A stretch of DNA of 64,000 bases. Origin: Kitasatospora azatica KCTC 9699 (GTDB lineage Bacteria > Actinomycetota > Actinomycetes > Streptomycetales > Streptomycetaceae). The notes under the pieces were generated by a model. The model ran no database searches. It worked only from the letters and a program-made list of their open reading frames with translations, and was not told the DNA's origin. The position numbers and the translations under genes are program-made. Below are positions 25,478-34,881 of the stretch, in pieces (positions within the stretch are counted from its first letter, which is position 1; each line of letters opens with the position of its first letter). The stretch covers positions 1,860,001 through 1,924,000 of the forward strand of contig NZ_JQMO01000002.1 of NCBI RefSeq assembly GCF_000744785.1, in the 5' to 3' direction.

Positions 25478-27946
25478 TCAGGAGAGCTTGATCAGGGTGT
25501 AGTCGTCGCAGTATCCGGCGGCCGTGCCGGAGTTCTTGTAGCAGTACGCGGTGGCGGAGGTGTTGGTGCTGCCGGTGGTGAAGAAGATCGGCTGCTGGGA
25601 GTAGGCGGTGGTGGAGGTTCTCAGGAAGGTTTCGGTGCCGCCGAAGTTCTTCACGCCGACGGCGACCTGCTCGCTGCCGTTGGCGACCTTCGCCCAGCCG
25701 GCCAGCAGGTAGGTGCCGCTGGAGGACAGGCCGGTGGGGGCCTGCTGGACGCCGCTGTTGGCGGTGCCGGTCTGCAGGGCGAAGGTGCCGGTGCGGGCGT
25801 TGGAGTTCACGACGGCGGAGCCGCTGCCGCTGAGCGTCCACGGGCTGAGCGAGCCCGTCTCGAAGCCGGCGTTGCTCAGGAGGTTGGCCGGGGTGGAGAC
25901 CCGCTCGACGGCGATGTCGTCGCAGTTCCCGGACCCGGTGCCGCCCGCGTTCTTCCAGCAGTAGATCGTGGCCTGGGTGTTGGTGCTGCCGGTGGTGAAC
26001 AGCACCGCCGCCTCGCTGTACGAGGTGGCCGAGAGGTTGGTGAACGTCTCGGTGCCGCCGAAGTTCTTCACGCCGATCGCGAGCGTCTCGCCCGCGTTCG
26101 CCACCTTCGCCCAACCCGTCAGCAGGTACGTGGAGTTGGGGCTCAACCCGCTCAGGGCCTGCTCCACGCCGCTGCCGGAGGCACCGGTCTGCAGCGAGTC
26201 GGCGCCGGTGCGGGCGTTGGAGGCGACCACGGCGGACCCGCCGCCGCTGAGCGTCCACGGGCTGAGCGAGCCCGTCTCGAACCCTCCGTTGGCGACGAGG
26301 TTGCCGCCCGTGCCGTTGTACGCGCCGATGCTGGGCGCGGCCGTGGCGGAGACCGCGTTGCCGAAGGCATCCAGGCCGCCGTTGTTGGCGATCACCGCAC
26401 CGGCCCGGATCGCGGGCGAGGACGGGTGGACCTGGTAGGCGTTGAGCCCGGTGAACGACGAGGAGCCGTCCGCGTTGCCCGGGTTGCGGAACTCGGGGTC
26501 GGCCACGACCTTCGCCGGGTCGGCGGGCTCGGAGGACGGGTGCTGGCCGTAGAACAGGTTGTTCGAGTAGACGGACCCGGCGCCGGTGGCGAGGTAGCCG
26601 CCCGAGCCGTAGTTGAAGACCGCGTTGTTCTCGAAGTTCCAGACCCCGGAGACGCTGGTCCTGCCGCGGCCGCCCGTGATCGCGGTGCTCAGGCCGTCCC
26701 TGACGTAGAACGAGTTGTTGTAGATCAGCGGGGCCATGCCGCTGCTGCCGCTCTTGTTCGGGATGTTGCCCGGCATGTCGATGACGGAGTCGGCGTGGTT
26801 GGAGGTGCCGACGTCCGGGCAGCCGGCGTTGGAGCCGTCGTTCTCGCTGACGTTGTAGCGCACCACGGTGCCGTCGCTGGGCACGGTCGAGGTGGGCTCG
26901 TTGGCGATGGAGAAGGGCGGCATCACCAGCAGGAAGCCGCCGGCGTTCTGGTGGCTGTAGTTGTACTGGAACGTGGTGTTGTGGTTGCCCCAGTCGACGT
27001 CGAAGCCGGTGCCGTCCTGGAAGTTGGCGGCGCAGCTGACCTCGTTGTGCTGGATCAGGCTGTTCTGGCTGGCGGCCACCCAGATGCCCGCGGACGCGCG
27101 GTTGCAGTACTGCCCGGAGGGCGGGCAGGTGCTCTTCAGCCCTCCGTGCGCGGCCTTGTTGCCGTCGATGAGGGGACCGTCACCCTTGACGACGAGGATG
27201 TCGTCGGCGCCGTCGTAGGTCATCGTGTTGCCGCGGATGATCGCGTTGGTGGTCAGTCCGGTGCCCTGGCCGTCGTGGTCCGGAGTGACGGCGACGGCGA
27301 TGCGGTCGACGTGGTCGAAGGTGTTGTTCTCGACGACGACGTCGTCCCAGGTGGAGACGGGCGTGGTGTGGTCGGTCTGGACACCGACACCCGCGTTGGT
27401 CGCGTACCAACCCGCCGACCAGCCGCTGATGTTGTGGATGAACATGTCGTGCACCCGGATGTGGTGCAGGATTCCGCCGGAGCTGTTCTCGGCGAGGACA
27501 CCCGAGCGGTAGTCGGGGGAGGCGGCGGAGTTGATGAGCTCCAGGCCGCCGATCTCCCAGTACTGCTGGTTGAGCAGGTGGATCACGGCCCCGGACGCGC
27601 CACCCGCGTTGATCACGGGCTTGGCACCGGTACCGAAGGAGCCGATGGTGACGGGGCTGCCGGAGGCGCCCGAGCCCTGGGGGGTGAGCTGGCCGGTGCA
27701 GGTGGTGCCGGCGGCGAACAGGATGCTGTCGCCCGCGCCGAAGGTGGTGGTGTTGACGCTGGTGACGGAATTCCAGGGGCTGGCCTGGGTGCCGTTGCCG
27801 TTGGTGGCGGCCGAGCAGTCCACGAAGTGGGCGGTGCCCGCTGCCACGGCGGCGTGGGCCGGCAGGAGTGCACCCGCCACCGTGGCGAGGATAGCCAGGA
27901 ACCGTGAGGCCCGGCGGACCGGATGTGCCGATCTACGACGCTTCAT
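25478..27946 (-). CDS. Secreted right-handed beta-helix protein with two CBM-like domains
   Basis: This encodes 822 residues. ATG with AAGGAG about 8 bases upstream; a signal peptide of about 36 residues (LAILATVAGALLPAHAAVAA). Residues about 40-540 form a parallel beta-helix (repeated turns with Asn and Gly such as VENNTFDHVDRIAV and YNVSENDGSNAG), the fold of pectate lyases and several polysaccharide-degrading enzymes. Residues about 550-685 and 690-822 are tandem copies of one carbohydrate-binding-like module (NGGFETGSLSPWTLSG against NAGFETGSLSPWTLSG). It is probably a secreted polysaccharide lyase or hydrolase feeding the adjacent transporter. The family cannot be fixed by eye. Confidence 0.75.
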   Translation of the reverse strand: MKRRRSAHPVRRASRFLAILATVAGALLPAHAAVAAGTAHFVDCSAATNGNGTQASPWNSVTSVNTTTFGAGDSILFAAGTTCTGQLTPQGSGASGSPVTIGSFGTGAKPVINAGGASGAVIHLLNQQYWEIGGLELINSAASPDYRSGVLAENSSGGILHHIRVHDMFIHNISGWSAGWYATNAGVGVQTDHTTPVSTWDDVVVENNTFDHVDRIAVAVTPDHDGQGTGLTTNAIIRGNTMTYDGADDILVVKGDGPLIDGNKAAHGGLKSTCPPSGQYCNRASAGIWVAASQNSLIQHNEVSCAANFQDGTGFDVDWGNHNTTFQYNYSHQNAGGFLLVMPPFSIANEPTSTVPSDGTVVRYNVSENDGSNAGCPDVGTSNHADSVIDMPGNIPNKSGSSGMAPLIYNNSFYVRDGLSTAITGGRGRTSVSGVWNFENNAVFNYGSGGYLATGAGSVYSNNLFYGQHPSSEPADPAKVVADPEFRNPGNADGSSSFTGLNAYQVHPSSPAIRAGAVIANNGGLDAFGNAVSATAAPSIGAYNGTGGNLVANGGFETGSLSPWTLSGGGSAVVASNARTGADSLQTGASGSGVEQALSGLSPNSTYLLTGWAKVANAGETLAIGVKNFGGTETFTNLSATSYSEAAVLFTTGSTNTQATIYCWKNAGGTGSGNCDDIAVERVSTPANLLSNAGFETGSLSPWTLSGSGSAVVNSNARTGTFALQTGTANSGVQQAPTGLSSSGTYLLAGWAKVANGSEQVAVGVKNFGGTETFLRTSTTAYSQQPIFFTTGSTNTSATAYCYKNSGTAAGYCDDYTLIKLS

Positions 27947-28057
27947 TGCGACGCTCCTTGCAGATGAACGTTTCCTCCGCGCCGCGGGCTCGCGACGCGA
28001 ATCTCAAAGCACCGGGCGGGCCGGCCGGACCCCGCCACCCGGAATCCGTGGCGGCCC

Positions 28058-28915
28058 TCACGACTCCGGAAGCGATGTCGGGAGGGCCGTTTCAAGGACG
28101 GAGGCGTGCCGCATGCCCGGCGGCAGGGTGAGCGAGAGGGGCTCCCACGCCATGCCGTCCTTGCTGCGGGCCGCTCCGTACTTCCCCTCGATGAAGTGGT
28201 CGAAGATCACGACCCACTCCTCTCCGCGGCGGAAGAGACACGGCCCCTCCACGAGTGAGGGGGTGATCGGTCCTGTGGGCGAGGCGTACGGACCACCGGG
28301 AGAGTCGAACGTGGTCACATGAATGTCCTTGTGGGCGGTGGCGGGGTCGTTGGTGCCGCGTTCGTCCTTGAAGGCCATGAGGAATCCACCGCCGTCCAGC
28401 TCGTGCACGGTGGCGTCGATGACCGAGTAGCCCGGATCGAAGAAGACCGACGGGTCCGAGAACGTCCTGAAGTCCTCGGTGGTGCAGTGCCAGATGCGGT
28501 GGTCCTGGCTGACGTACTCGAAGTCGCGGCCCTCGGCCGTGCTCCCGGACTCGACGACCGACGACCAGATCAGGTGGTACAGCCCGGTCGCGCGGTCCAG
28601 GAAGAACTCCGGGGCCCAGGCGTTGTGGGCCCCGTCCACACCTGCCATGACCGGGACCAGTCGCTGATCCGACCAGGTGAGGAGGTCCGCAGAGGTGGCG
28701 TGGACTATGCCGGGACTTGTCCAGCCGTCGGTGGCCAGCAGATGGAACAGGCCGTCGGGTCCCACCCCGATGAACGGGTCCCGGAGCCGACCGGTGCCGA
28801 CGGTGCCCCGCAGAACGGGTCGGCCGCCGTTCACCGTTCTGAACTCCTCGCCGTCGTGGCTGTAGGCCAGGTGCAGGGCCTCGTCGGCGTCGGTGAAGTA
28901 TGAGACCACATACAT
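28058..28915 (-). CDS. GH43-like five-bladed propeller hydrolase
   Basis: This encodes 285 residues, no signal peptide. The five-bladed pattern of GH43/GH117-like enzymes shows as RLRDPFIGVGPDGLFHLLAT, HNAWAPEFFLDRATGLYHLI, YSVIDATVHELDGGGFLMAFKDE (acidic catalytic candidates) and SLVEGPCLFRRGEEWVVIFDH. It is probably a cytoplasmic arabinofuranosidase or xylosidase acting on imported fragments. It lies 139 bp downstream of the permease genes on the same strand. The GH43 assignment is by pattern; a related family is possible. Confidence 0.7.
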   Translation of the reverse strand: MYVVSYFTDADEALHLAYSHDGEEFRTVNGGRPVLRGTVGTGRLRDPFIGVGPDGLFHLLATDGWTSPGIVHATSADLLTWSDQRLVPVMAGVDGAHNAWAPEFFLDRATGLYHLIWSSVVESGSTAEGRDFEYVSQDHRIWHCTTEDFRTFSDPSVFFDPGYSVIDATVHELDGGGFLMAFKDERGTNDPATAHKDIHVTTFDSPGGPYASPTGPITPSLVEGPCLFRRGEEWVVIFDHFIEGKYGAARSKDGMAWEPLSLTLPPGMRHASVLETALPTSLPES

Positions 28916-29054
28916 CGGTGGGAAGGTTCCTTCCGGACGTCGGGGCGCGGGACGCCCTTGGACGAGGGTGAGCTGGCCATGCCGGATGCCGCCCGCGGCC
29001 GCTGTTCTGCGGACTCCACGGGCCCACGGCGTAAAGCTGACGGCCAGACGGGGT

Positions 29055-29969
29055 TCAGGACTTGACGGCCCCGGCGGAGATGCCGGCGACCACCTGGCGC
29101 TGCAGGAAGATGAAGATCACCAGCAGCGGCAGGACGCCGAGCAGGGCCGCCGGGAACAGGGTGGTCGGCTGGACCGTGTGCGGGTCGATGAAGGAGTAGG
29201 CGTTGACCATCACGGTGCGCTTGGCGGGATCCTGCAGGAAGACCAGCGGGACCAACAGGTCGTTCCAGATCTGCAGGGAGATGAAGGTCAGCAGGGTGCT
29301 GGTGACCGGGCGCAGCAGCGGCAGGATGATCGTGAAGAAGGTACGGAGCGCACCGCAGCCGTCGAGGGCGGCGGCCTCCTCCAGATCGACCGGGATCGAG
29401 CGGATGAAGCTGGTGTAGAAGAAGACGGCCAGCGGAAGGTTCAGCGCCGTGTAGATGAGGACCAGCCCGGTGTAGCTGTCCAGCAGGTCGAGGTCGCGCA
29501 TCAGCAGGTACAGCGGTGCCACGACGACGAACACCGGGACCGAGGTGCCGAGGATGAACAGCCGGTACACCCAGGCGGACCAGTTCTGGGTGAGGCGGGC
29601 CAGCGGGTAGCTGGCGAGCGCCCCGATCACGGTGATGCACACGCACGACAGGCCGGTGATCAGCAGGGTGTTGAGCGCGCTGGGGCCGTAGTGCATCTGG
29701 CCGAAGACGTCGGAGAAGTTCTTCAGGGTCAGGGAGTGCGGAAGACCCAGGGGGGACCGGGTGACGTCCGCCGCTGTGCGCAGCGAGGTGGTGATCGTGA
29801 ACAGGAACGGCAGGACGAACAGCACCGTGCCCAGGCACAGCAGCGCGGTGCCGAGCGGGCCGCGGACGCGGCGAAGACGCGTCCGCCAGGTCCCGGGGCT
29901 GCTGCCGGTGCGTCGGTGGTCGGCTGCGGGCCGCGGCCCGCTTCGCGGCGTAAGGGTCTCGGAGGTCAT
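29055..29969 (-). CDS. Sugar ABC transporter permease (MalG type)
   Basis: This encodes 304 residues with six transmembrane segments. The permease EAA loop appears as IPVDLEEAAALDGCGALRTFFTIILPLLRP, typical of the second permease of CUT1 sugar importers. The N-terminal 40 residues are basic and cytoplasmic. It starts 12 bp after the first permease gene, so the two are coupled. With its partner it forms the membrane channel for an oligosaccharide. Confidence 0.9.
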   Translation of the reverse strand: MTSETLTPRSGPRPAADHRRTGSSPGTWRTRLRRVRGPLGTALLCLGTVLFVLPFLFTITTSLRTAADVTRSPLGLPHSLTLKNFSDVFGQMHYGPSALNTLLITGLSCVCITVIGALASYPLARLTQNWSAWVYRLFILGTSVPVFVVVAPLYLLMRDLDLLDSYTGLVLIYTALNLPLAVFFYTSFIRSIPVDLEEAAALDGCGALRTFFTIILPLLRPVTSTLLTFISLQIWNDLLVPLVFLQDPAKRTVMVNAYSFIDPHTVQPTTLFPAALLGVLPLLVIFIFLQRQVVAGISAGAVKS

Positions 29970-29981
29970 GGTGGCGGCCTG

Positions 29982-30854
29982 TCAGATTCGTCGCTCGCGA
30001 AGGCGGAGCAGGGAGGAGGTGGCGCTGGAGAGGACGACCACGGTCGCGAGCAGCAGGACGGAGACGGCGATGCCGAAGGCGAACTTCCCGCCGCCGAAGA
30101 CGTTGCGGTACACCAGCAGGGTCAGGGTGTCCGTCGAGCCGGCCGGTCCGCCGTTGGTCAGGACGAGTGGGAACTCGAAGACCTTCAGCGAGCCGATGAG
30201 GCTGAGCGTCACGTTCACGGTCAGTGCGGGCGCGAGCAGCGGCCATTCCACGCTGCGGAAGCGCCGCCATCCGGTGGCGCCGTCGACGGCGGCCGCGTCG
30301 AGCAGTTCGGTGGGCATGCTCATGTAGCTGGCGAGGAAGATGGCGCACGAGTAGCCGGCGAACATCCAGATGTTGACGGCAGCCACCGCGTAGAGCGCGG
30401 TGGACGGGTCGCCGAGCCAGACGTGTTGCAGCCCGTCGAGGCCGAAGACGCCGAGCAGTGCGTTGATCCCGCCGCTCGGAGCGAACAGGTAGGACCAGAT
30501 GAACGCGGCCATCATCGGCGAGATCAGAGTCGGCGTCAGCAGGACCACGCTGAGCACCTTGCGGACCTTGGGCCGGCGGAACAGCATGCTCGCGAAGAGC
30601 AGGCCGAGGGCGTTCTGCACGACGACGACCACGATCGCGTAGAGCACGGTGTGCCACAGGGCCGCCGTGACCTGTGGCTTGTCCATCATCGCGCGGTACT
30701 GCTCCAGGCCGACGAAGTCGGCCCGCGGACCGCCGAGGCTGTTGGTGAGGCTCAGGTAGACGCCTCGCACCAGCGGATAGATCATGAACACGCCGTAGAC
30801 GGCGATCGCGGGGAGGAGGAAGGCGGCCATGGCGGTCCGCCTGCGGTGGATCAC
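29982..30854 (-). CDS. Sugar ABC transporter permease (MalF type)
   Basis: This encodes 290 residues with six hydrophobic segments beginning MAAFLLPAIAVYGVFMIYPL. The EAA motif is PTELLDAAAVDGATGWRRFR. It is the first permease of a CUT1 sugar importer. It follows the binding-protein gene by 78 bp, with a hairpin between that probably lowers permease expression relative to the binding protein. No ATPase gene is present; in Streptomyces such importers usually share the MsiK ATPase encoded elsewhere. Confidence 0.9.
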   Translation of the reverse strand: MIHRRRTAMAAFLLPAIAVYGVFMIYPLVRGVYLSLTNSLGGPRADFVGLEQYRAMMDKPQVTAALWHTVLYAIVVVVVQNALGLLFASMLFRRPKVRKVLSVVLLTPTLISPMMAAFIWSYLFAPSGGINALLGVFGLDGLQHVWLGDPSTALYAVAAVNIWMFAGYSCAIFLASYMSMPTELLDAAAVDGATGWRRFRSVEWPLLAPALTVNVTLSLIGSLKVFEFPLVLTNGGPAGSTDTLTLLVYRNVFGGGKFAFGIAVSVLLLATVVVLSSATSSLLRLRERRI

Positions 30855-30878
30855 GGAGAGTCCTTCCGTCGGCTGGTG

Positions 30879-30918
30879 GCCGCGGTGGGGAAGGCACAGG
30901 GAGGTTCCCCACCGCGGC
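30879..30918 (-). terminator. Attenuating hairpin between binding-protein and permease genes
   Basis: GCCGCGGTGGGGAA pairs perfectly with TTCCCCACCGCGGC over a 12-base loop. Stem-loops at this place in ABC operons commonly stabilise the binding-protein message and reduce read-through into the permeases. Confidence 0.75.
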
Positions 30919-30932
30919 TGTTCAGGAGCCGG

Positions 30933-32201
30933 TTACTTGGCGGTCGCCGCGGCCTGAATGTCCTTCAGCGTCTGGTCGGCGGACTTCTGGCCCAGCAGGA
31001 ACGCCTGGAGCGCGGTGCCCGCGGCGGTCTCGGTCGGCCCGCTCAGCCAGGTGTTGGAGGGCATCAGCCGGTAGCGGCCCTCGGTGAAGGCGGCGCCGAA
31101 GGCGGTCGTCTCCTGGGCGATGGGGGTGGAGCCGTCGGTGAAGGGGGAGGCGCCGTTCTCGGCCTCGAGGAACTTGGACAGGTTCTGCGCCTGCGACCAG
31201 AACTCGACGTACTTGCGCGCGGCATCGGTGTTCTTGGACTGGGAGTTGACGCCCCACATGGTGCCCGTGAAGAACATGGCGTTGGGCTTGGTGCCGGCCG
31301 CGCCGCCGGGCCAGGGGGCGAAGGAGATCGGGAACCCGGCCTTCTTGACGCTCGAGATCTGCCACGCGCCCTGGTACCAGAAGGCACTCTTGCCGGCCAT
31401 GAAGTCCTGCGAGCCCTGCGACCACTCGTCGACGCCGAGTTCGTCCTTCCAGTTCACGTAGCCCTGGTCGCCCAGCGCCTTGAGCTGGTTGAGCGGCTCC
31501 TGCCAGTCGGAGGGGATCGACGTCTTGCCGGCCAGGAAATCGGCGTCCCACTGCTTGTTCTTCTGGTAGACCACCGTCGAGCCGCTGGCCTGGAGGGCGG
31601 ACTGGGCCGTCCAGCCAGCCTTGTCGGGCAGCGCGATCGGGTTGACCCCGGCCGCCTTCAGCTTGCCCAGGTCGTCGAGGAAGGTCGGCCAGTCGGTCGG
31701 CACCGCGCCGATGCCGGCCTTCTTGAGCAGGTCCGTGTTGGCGTACAGCCCGATACCGACCAGCTCCATCGGCATGGCCAGCGTCTTGCCGCCGTTCTGG
31801 ACGAACGGCTTGGCCCCGTCGGAGATCTTGTTGGCCCAGGACTCCTTGGACAGGTCGGCCAGGTAGCCGGAGTCGCCCCACTTCTGCACCTTGGACGAGT
31901 CCACCATGATCACGTCTCCGGCCTTGCCGCCGAGCAGCTCGGGCTGGAGCTTCTGCATGTAGGTGTCGTTCGCGGTGACGTACTGGAAGTCGACCTTGAT
32001 CTTGGGGTTGGCCGCCTCGAACGCCTGGTTGATCTCCGCGACGTTCGCCGGCTCCGCGCCGCCGCCCTTCCATGCCTCCACGTGGATGGTCACCGTGCCG
32101 TCCGCCGCGGTGCCGGACGATCCTCCGCCGCACGCGGCGAGTGACATCGCCATCGCGACGACTGTGGTGGCGACCGCGAGACGTCTCCCAGAGTGCTTCA
32201 T
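30933..32201 (-). CDS. Sugar ABC transporter solute-binding lipoprotein
   Basis: This encodes 422 residues from ATG with GGGTGAGG about 8 bases upstream. A lipoprotein signal ends SLAAC (Cys24), so the protein is anchored outside the membrane. The rest is a CUT1 family 1 binding protein (GDVIMVDSSKVQKWGDSGYL, MPMELVGIGLYANTDLLKKAG, SAFWYQGAWQISSVKKAG). It is first in the ABC operon and divergent from lacI (32569). Substrate not fixed by sequence; the surrounding GH127, GH43 and GH31 enzymes suggest an arabinose-containing oligosaccharide. Confidence 0.9.
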   Translation of the reverse strand: MKHSGRRLAVATTVVAMAMSLAACGGGSSGTAADGTVTIHVEAWKGGGAEPANVAEINQAFEAANPKIKVDFQYVTANDTYMQKLQPELLGGKAGDVIMVDSSKVQKWGDSGYLADLSKESWANKISDGAKPFVQNGGKTLAMPMELVGIGLYANTDLLKKAGIGAVPTDWPTFLDDLGKLKAAGVNPIALPDKAGWTAQSALQASGSTVVYQKNKQWDADFLAGKTSIPSDWQEPLNQLKALGDQGYVNWKDELGVDEWSQGSQDFMAGKSAFWYQGAWQISSVKKAGFPISFAPWPGGAAGTKPNAMFFTGTMWGVNSQSKNTDAARKYVEFWSQAQNLSKFLEAENGASPFTDGSTPIAQETTAFGAAFTEGRYRLMPSNTWLSGPTETAAGTALQAFLLGQKSADQTLKDIQAAATAK

Positions 32202-32568
32202 TGCATACCTCACCCATTGCCGGCACAGCCGGACTCGTCGTGTCTGAAGGGGTTGCAACCGGTAGGCCGCTTCTGTGCGGGTCGGTGTGGAACCCGCGAG
32301 AAGGTCATGTTGACCAAGGTGGCGACGAAGTTACGCGCCGATGTCCGGGCACTGTAACGAAAAACTTAGGCAACATCTATACGTAACTTTGCGCAGCGGG
32401 TTTACCGCAGAGAGTTGTCATCGTGGCGGCCCTGGCTTGGGAGAAGCCTCCACAAGACGGGGGTTCGTTGACTCCGCAGGAGGCTTAACGTTACAGTCGG
32501 CAACATATGGGGGTGGCCTTTACCTCTCCGTGCGGCAACGCACCGAGTGGCTGGCATAAGGAGTTGGA
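32202..32568. promoter_or_regulatory. Divergent control region of ABC operon and lacI
   Basis: Between the two divergent genes lie two sites sharing an inverted 8-mer: CTGTAACG at 32352-32359 and CGTTACAG within GCTTAACGTTACAG at 32483-32496, which matches the palindrome CTGTAACGTTACAG at 12 of 14 positions. A lacI promoter TTGACT (32468-32473), 18-base spacer, TACAGT (32492-32497) overlaps the second site. Both sites and the promoter are conserved in the decayed duplicate at 34.9-35.1 kb. They are the best candidates for the LacI operators. Confidence 0.6.
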
Positions 32569-33642
32569 GTGGCAGAGCGGGTGACCATCGCTCAGGTGGC
32601 CGAGGAAGCCGGCGTCTCGGCGATGACCGTGTCCAACGTCATGAACGGCAAGCCGGGGGCGTCCGAGGAGACCCGGCGCCGTGTCACGGAGGTGGCGGCG
32701 AGACTCGGGTACCGTCCGAACGTCGCGGCCCGCAATCTCAAAGCCGGCCGTACCGGGCTCGTCGGCCTCATCGCTCTGGACCTGACCACCCAGTACGGAT
32801 TGGAGATCCTGCGCGGCGTCGCGGAAGAACTCGCCGGTGCCGAGCGGGAACTGCTCGTCAACGCCACCTACCAGGACGCGGTGCGGGAAATCGAGCGGAT
32901 CGAGTTCCTGGCGCGTGGTCTCGTCGACGGTGTGCTCATGATCGCGCCGGTCCTGGAGGACCAGGCGGTCGAACTGCTGCGCCGACGGAACCTGCCCTGC
33001 GTGATCATCGACCCGCGGCGCCTGGATGTGCCGCTGCCTCGGCTGAGTGTCGACAATTACCACGGGATGCGCCTCGGTACACAGCACCTGATCGATCTCG
33101 GCCACACCCGGATCGCCTACATCCGCGGCGAAGAGGACCTCGAAAGCACCTCCCTCCGCTTCCAGGGCTTCCGGGACGCGATGCGGCTCGCAGGGCTGGG
33201 CGTCGACGAACGGCTCGTCGCCGAGTGCGACTTCTCCTACACCTGCGGCTTCCGTACCGCCTCTCGCCTGATAGCGGATCACCGTCCCACGGCGATCGTC
33301 GCCGGTGCCGATCTGATGGCCCTCGGCGCCATCGACGCGGCACGGGCCCACGGCCTCGACGTACCCACCGACTTCTCCGTCGTCGGCTTCGACGATCTGC
33401 CGCAAGCGGCCCAGAGTTTCCCCGGCCTGACCACCGTGCGCCAGCCGCTGCACGACATGGGCCAGAAGGCGGCCCGCGCGCTGCTGTCCCTCATCGACGG
33501 ACAGCAGCTCCTCATGGACCACATGCAAGTGCCCACCGACCTCGTGGTACGCAACTCGACCGCCCCACCACCCGGCAGTGCACGGACCACCGCCGAGCGG
33601 AGCATGCGCGGACCGGCACCGCGGGACGGGCTCCGGGCCTGA
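32569..33642 (+). CDS. LacI-family regulator of the arabino-oligosaccharide operon
   Basis: This encodes 357 residues from GTG with AAGGAG 9 bases upstream. The N-terminal HTH (VTIAQVAEEAGVSAMTVSNV) with hinge helix RPNVAARNLKAG is followed by a periplasmic-binding-like sugar-sensor core (GLVGLIALDLTTQYGLEIL, VVGFDDLPQAAQSFPGLTTV). It is divergent from the ABC operon and very likely represses it and itself, with release by an imported sugar. The C-terminus carries a short Pro/Ala-rich tail. Confidence 0.9.
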   Translation: MAERVTIAQVAEEAGVSAMTVSNVMNGKPGASEETRRRVTEVAARLGYRPNVAARNLKAGRTGLVGLIALDLTTQYGLEILRGVAEELAGAERELLVNATYQDAVREIERIEFLARGLVDGVLMIAPVLEDQAVELLRRRNLPCVIIDPRRLDVPLPRLSVDNYHGMRLGTQHLIDLGHTRIAYIRGEEDLESTSLRFQGFRDAMRLAGLGVDERLVAECDFSYTCGFRTASRLIADHRPTAIVAGADLMALGAIDAARAHGLDVPTDFSVVGFDDLPQAAQSFPGLTTVRQPLHDMGQKAARALLSLIDGQQLLMDHMQVPTDLVVRNSTAPPPGSARTTAERSMRGPAPRDGLRA

Positions 33643-33852
33643 GAAGCGATTTCCCAACGGGTCGACGGCCGATGGCCAACGCCGTGGACCTCGCCCTGCT
33701 CACGCCGTAACACCGTGACGCGGAGCCCCGGCGTCCGAGCTAGTTCCTGGACGCCGGGGAGTGCAAGGCGGGGGAACGGTGGTGCGGTACTGGCGGAGCT
33801 CCGTGCTGCGTCGCGGGGACGGGTGGCGTCCGGACGACACGGTGCACACCGC

Positions 33853-34680
33853 TCAGTCGCCCTCTCGGTGTCGAGCCGGTCTGTTTCCGGCGCCGGACCG
33901 ACCGATTGCGCCGAGTACCGCGCCGCGTGCCCGGCTGGCGGAGTCGTCGGGTTCGGTGAAGACGGCATCGAGGTCGGACAGGGGCGCGAAGGGCGCCAAG
34001 GCACGGGCGCCGAAGACCGTGGACTCGGCCAGCAGGACGCGGCGACCGGCCGAGCGGAACAGCTGGCGTCGCAATTCAGCCTCGGCGAGGTCGTCGACGG
34101 TCAGCCCTGCCTCGGAATCGGCACCGGAGCAGTCCACGAACACGGTGTCCACCTGGATGCCCGCCAGCGCGCGCATGGCGATCGGCCCGGCGAGCAGCCC
34201 GCCTGGTCCGCGCTGGCCACCGGTCAGGATCACCGTGGGCGAGGTGTGGCTCGTGCTGTTGAGCAGGCCGTCGATTCTGAGCGAGTTGGTCACCACGGTG
34301 ATGTCCTGACGCTGCGTCAGTTCAGCTGCCAGCAGCTCTATCGCGGGGCCGCCGACCAGGCCGATGGCCATGCCCGGCCGCACGGTGGCCGCCGCCGCGG
34401 CCGCGATTTCCCGCAGCTGCGCGCGCTGTCCGCCGGGTCGGTCGGGGCTGGGTTGCGGCGCGTGTGTCGCCTCGGGTCCGTTCAGCGCTCCGCCGTGTAC
34501 CCGCACCGCGTGCCCCGCGGACTCGAGGGCAGCCAGGTCGCGGCGGATCGTCATGGGTGAGACGGCCCACCGAGCGCTCAACTCCTTGCTGCGGACCGCG
34601 CCGGAATGCTGCAGCTCGAGACGGATGCGGTTGCGGCGCTCCTGCGTGAGCGGGGCGGCATCGGGTGCTTGACGGGGCAT
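33853..34680 (-). CDS. DeoR-family regulator
   Basis: This encodes 275 residues. An N-terminal DeoR winged helix (QERRNRIRLELQHSGAVRSK, then AVSPMTIRRDLAALESAG) is followed by the DeoRC sugar-phosphate sensor domain (MAIGLVGGPAIELLAAEL, DITVVTNSLRID, TVFVDCSGADSEAGL). DeoR regulators answer to phosphorylated sugars. It lies convergent to lacI and in front of the locus scar at 34.7 kb. It may control downstream sugar metabolism; the target is unknown. Confidence 0.85.
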   Translation of the reverse strand: MPRQAPDAAPLTQERRNRIRLELQHSGAVRSKELSARWAVSPMTIRRDLAALESAGHAVRVHGGALNGPEATHAPQPSPDRPGGQRAQLREIAAAAAATVRPGMAIGLVGGPAIELLAAELTQRQDITVVTNSLRIDGLLNSTSHTSPTVILTGGQRGPGGLLAGPIAMRALAGIQVDTVFVDCSGADSEAGLTVDDLAEAELRRQLFRSAGRRVLLAESTVFGARALAPFAPLSDLDAVFTEPDDSASRARGAVLGAIGRSGAGNRPARHREGD

Positions 34681-34740
34681 CGCTCCTCCTGCTCCTCGGG
34701 TCGATCGGGCTCTGGCGCAAGGTGGCCGTGACGGGCCCCA

Positions 34741-34881
34741 TGGCCAGGGACGGCCGGTGCCGTCTGCGGTGCCGGCGGCACCGGCTGTCCCTGCCGGGGG
34801 GCGTCAGGAGAGCTTGATCAGGGTGTAGTTGTCGCAGAATCCGGCGGACGAGCCGGAGTTCTTGTCGCAGTAGACGGTCGC
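34741..34881 (-). pseudogene. 3'-end remnant of a second beta-helix gene
   Basis: This stretch matches the 3' end and terminator of the gene at 25478 (compare 25416-25560): the same GGCCGGTGCCGTC/GGCACCGG hairpin, then a minus-strand frame ending with a stop at 34804 after GFCDNYTLIKLS, where the intact gene has GYCDDYTLIKLS. Only about 25 codons survive, up to about 34881, where similarity switches abruptly to the ABC/lacI control region. Confidence 0.75.

Noticed and set aside
28893..32144. Plus-strand open frame of over 1000 codons
   Set aside because: Antisense to the ABC transporter genes, which have unmistakable permease and binding-protein motifs.
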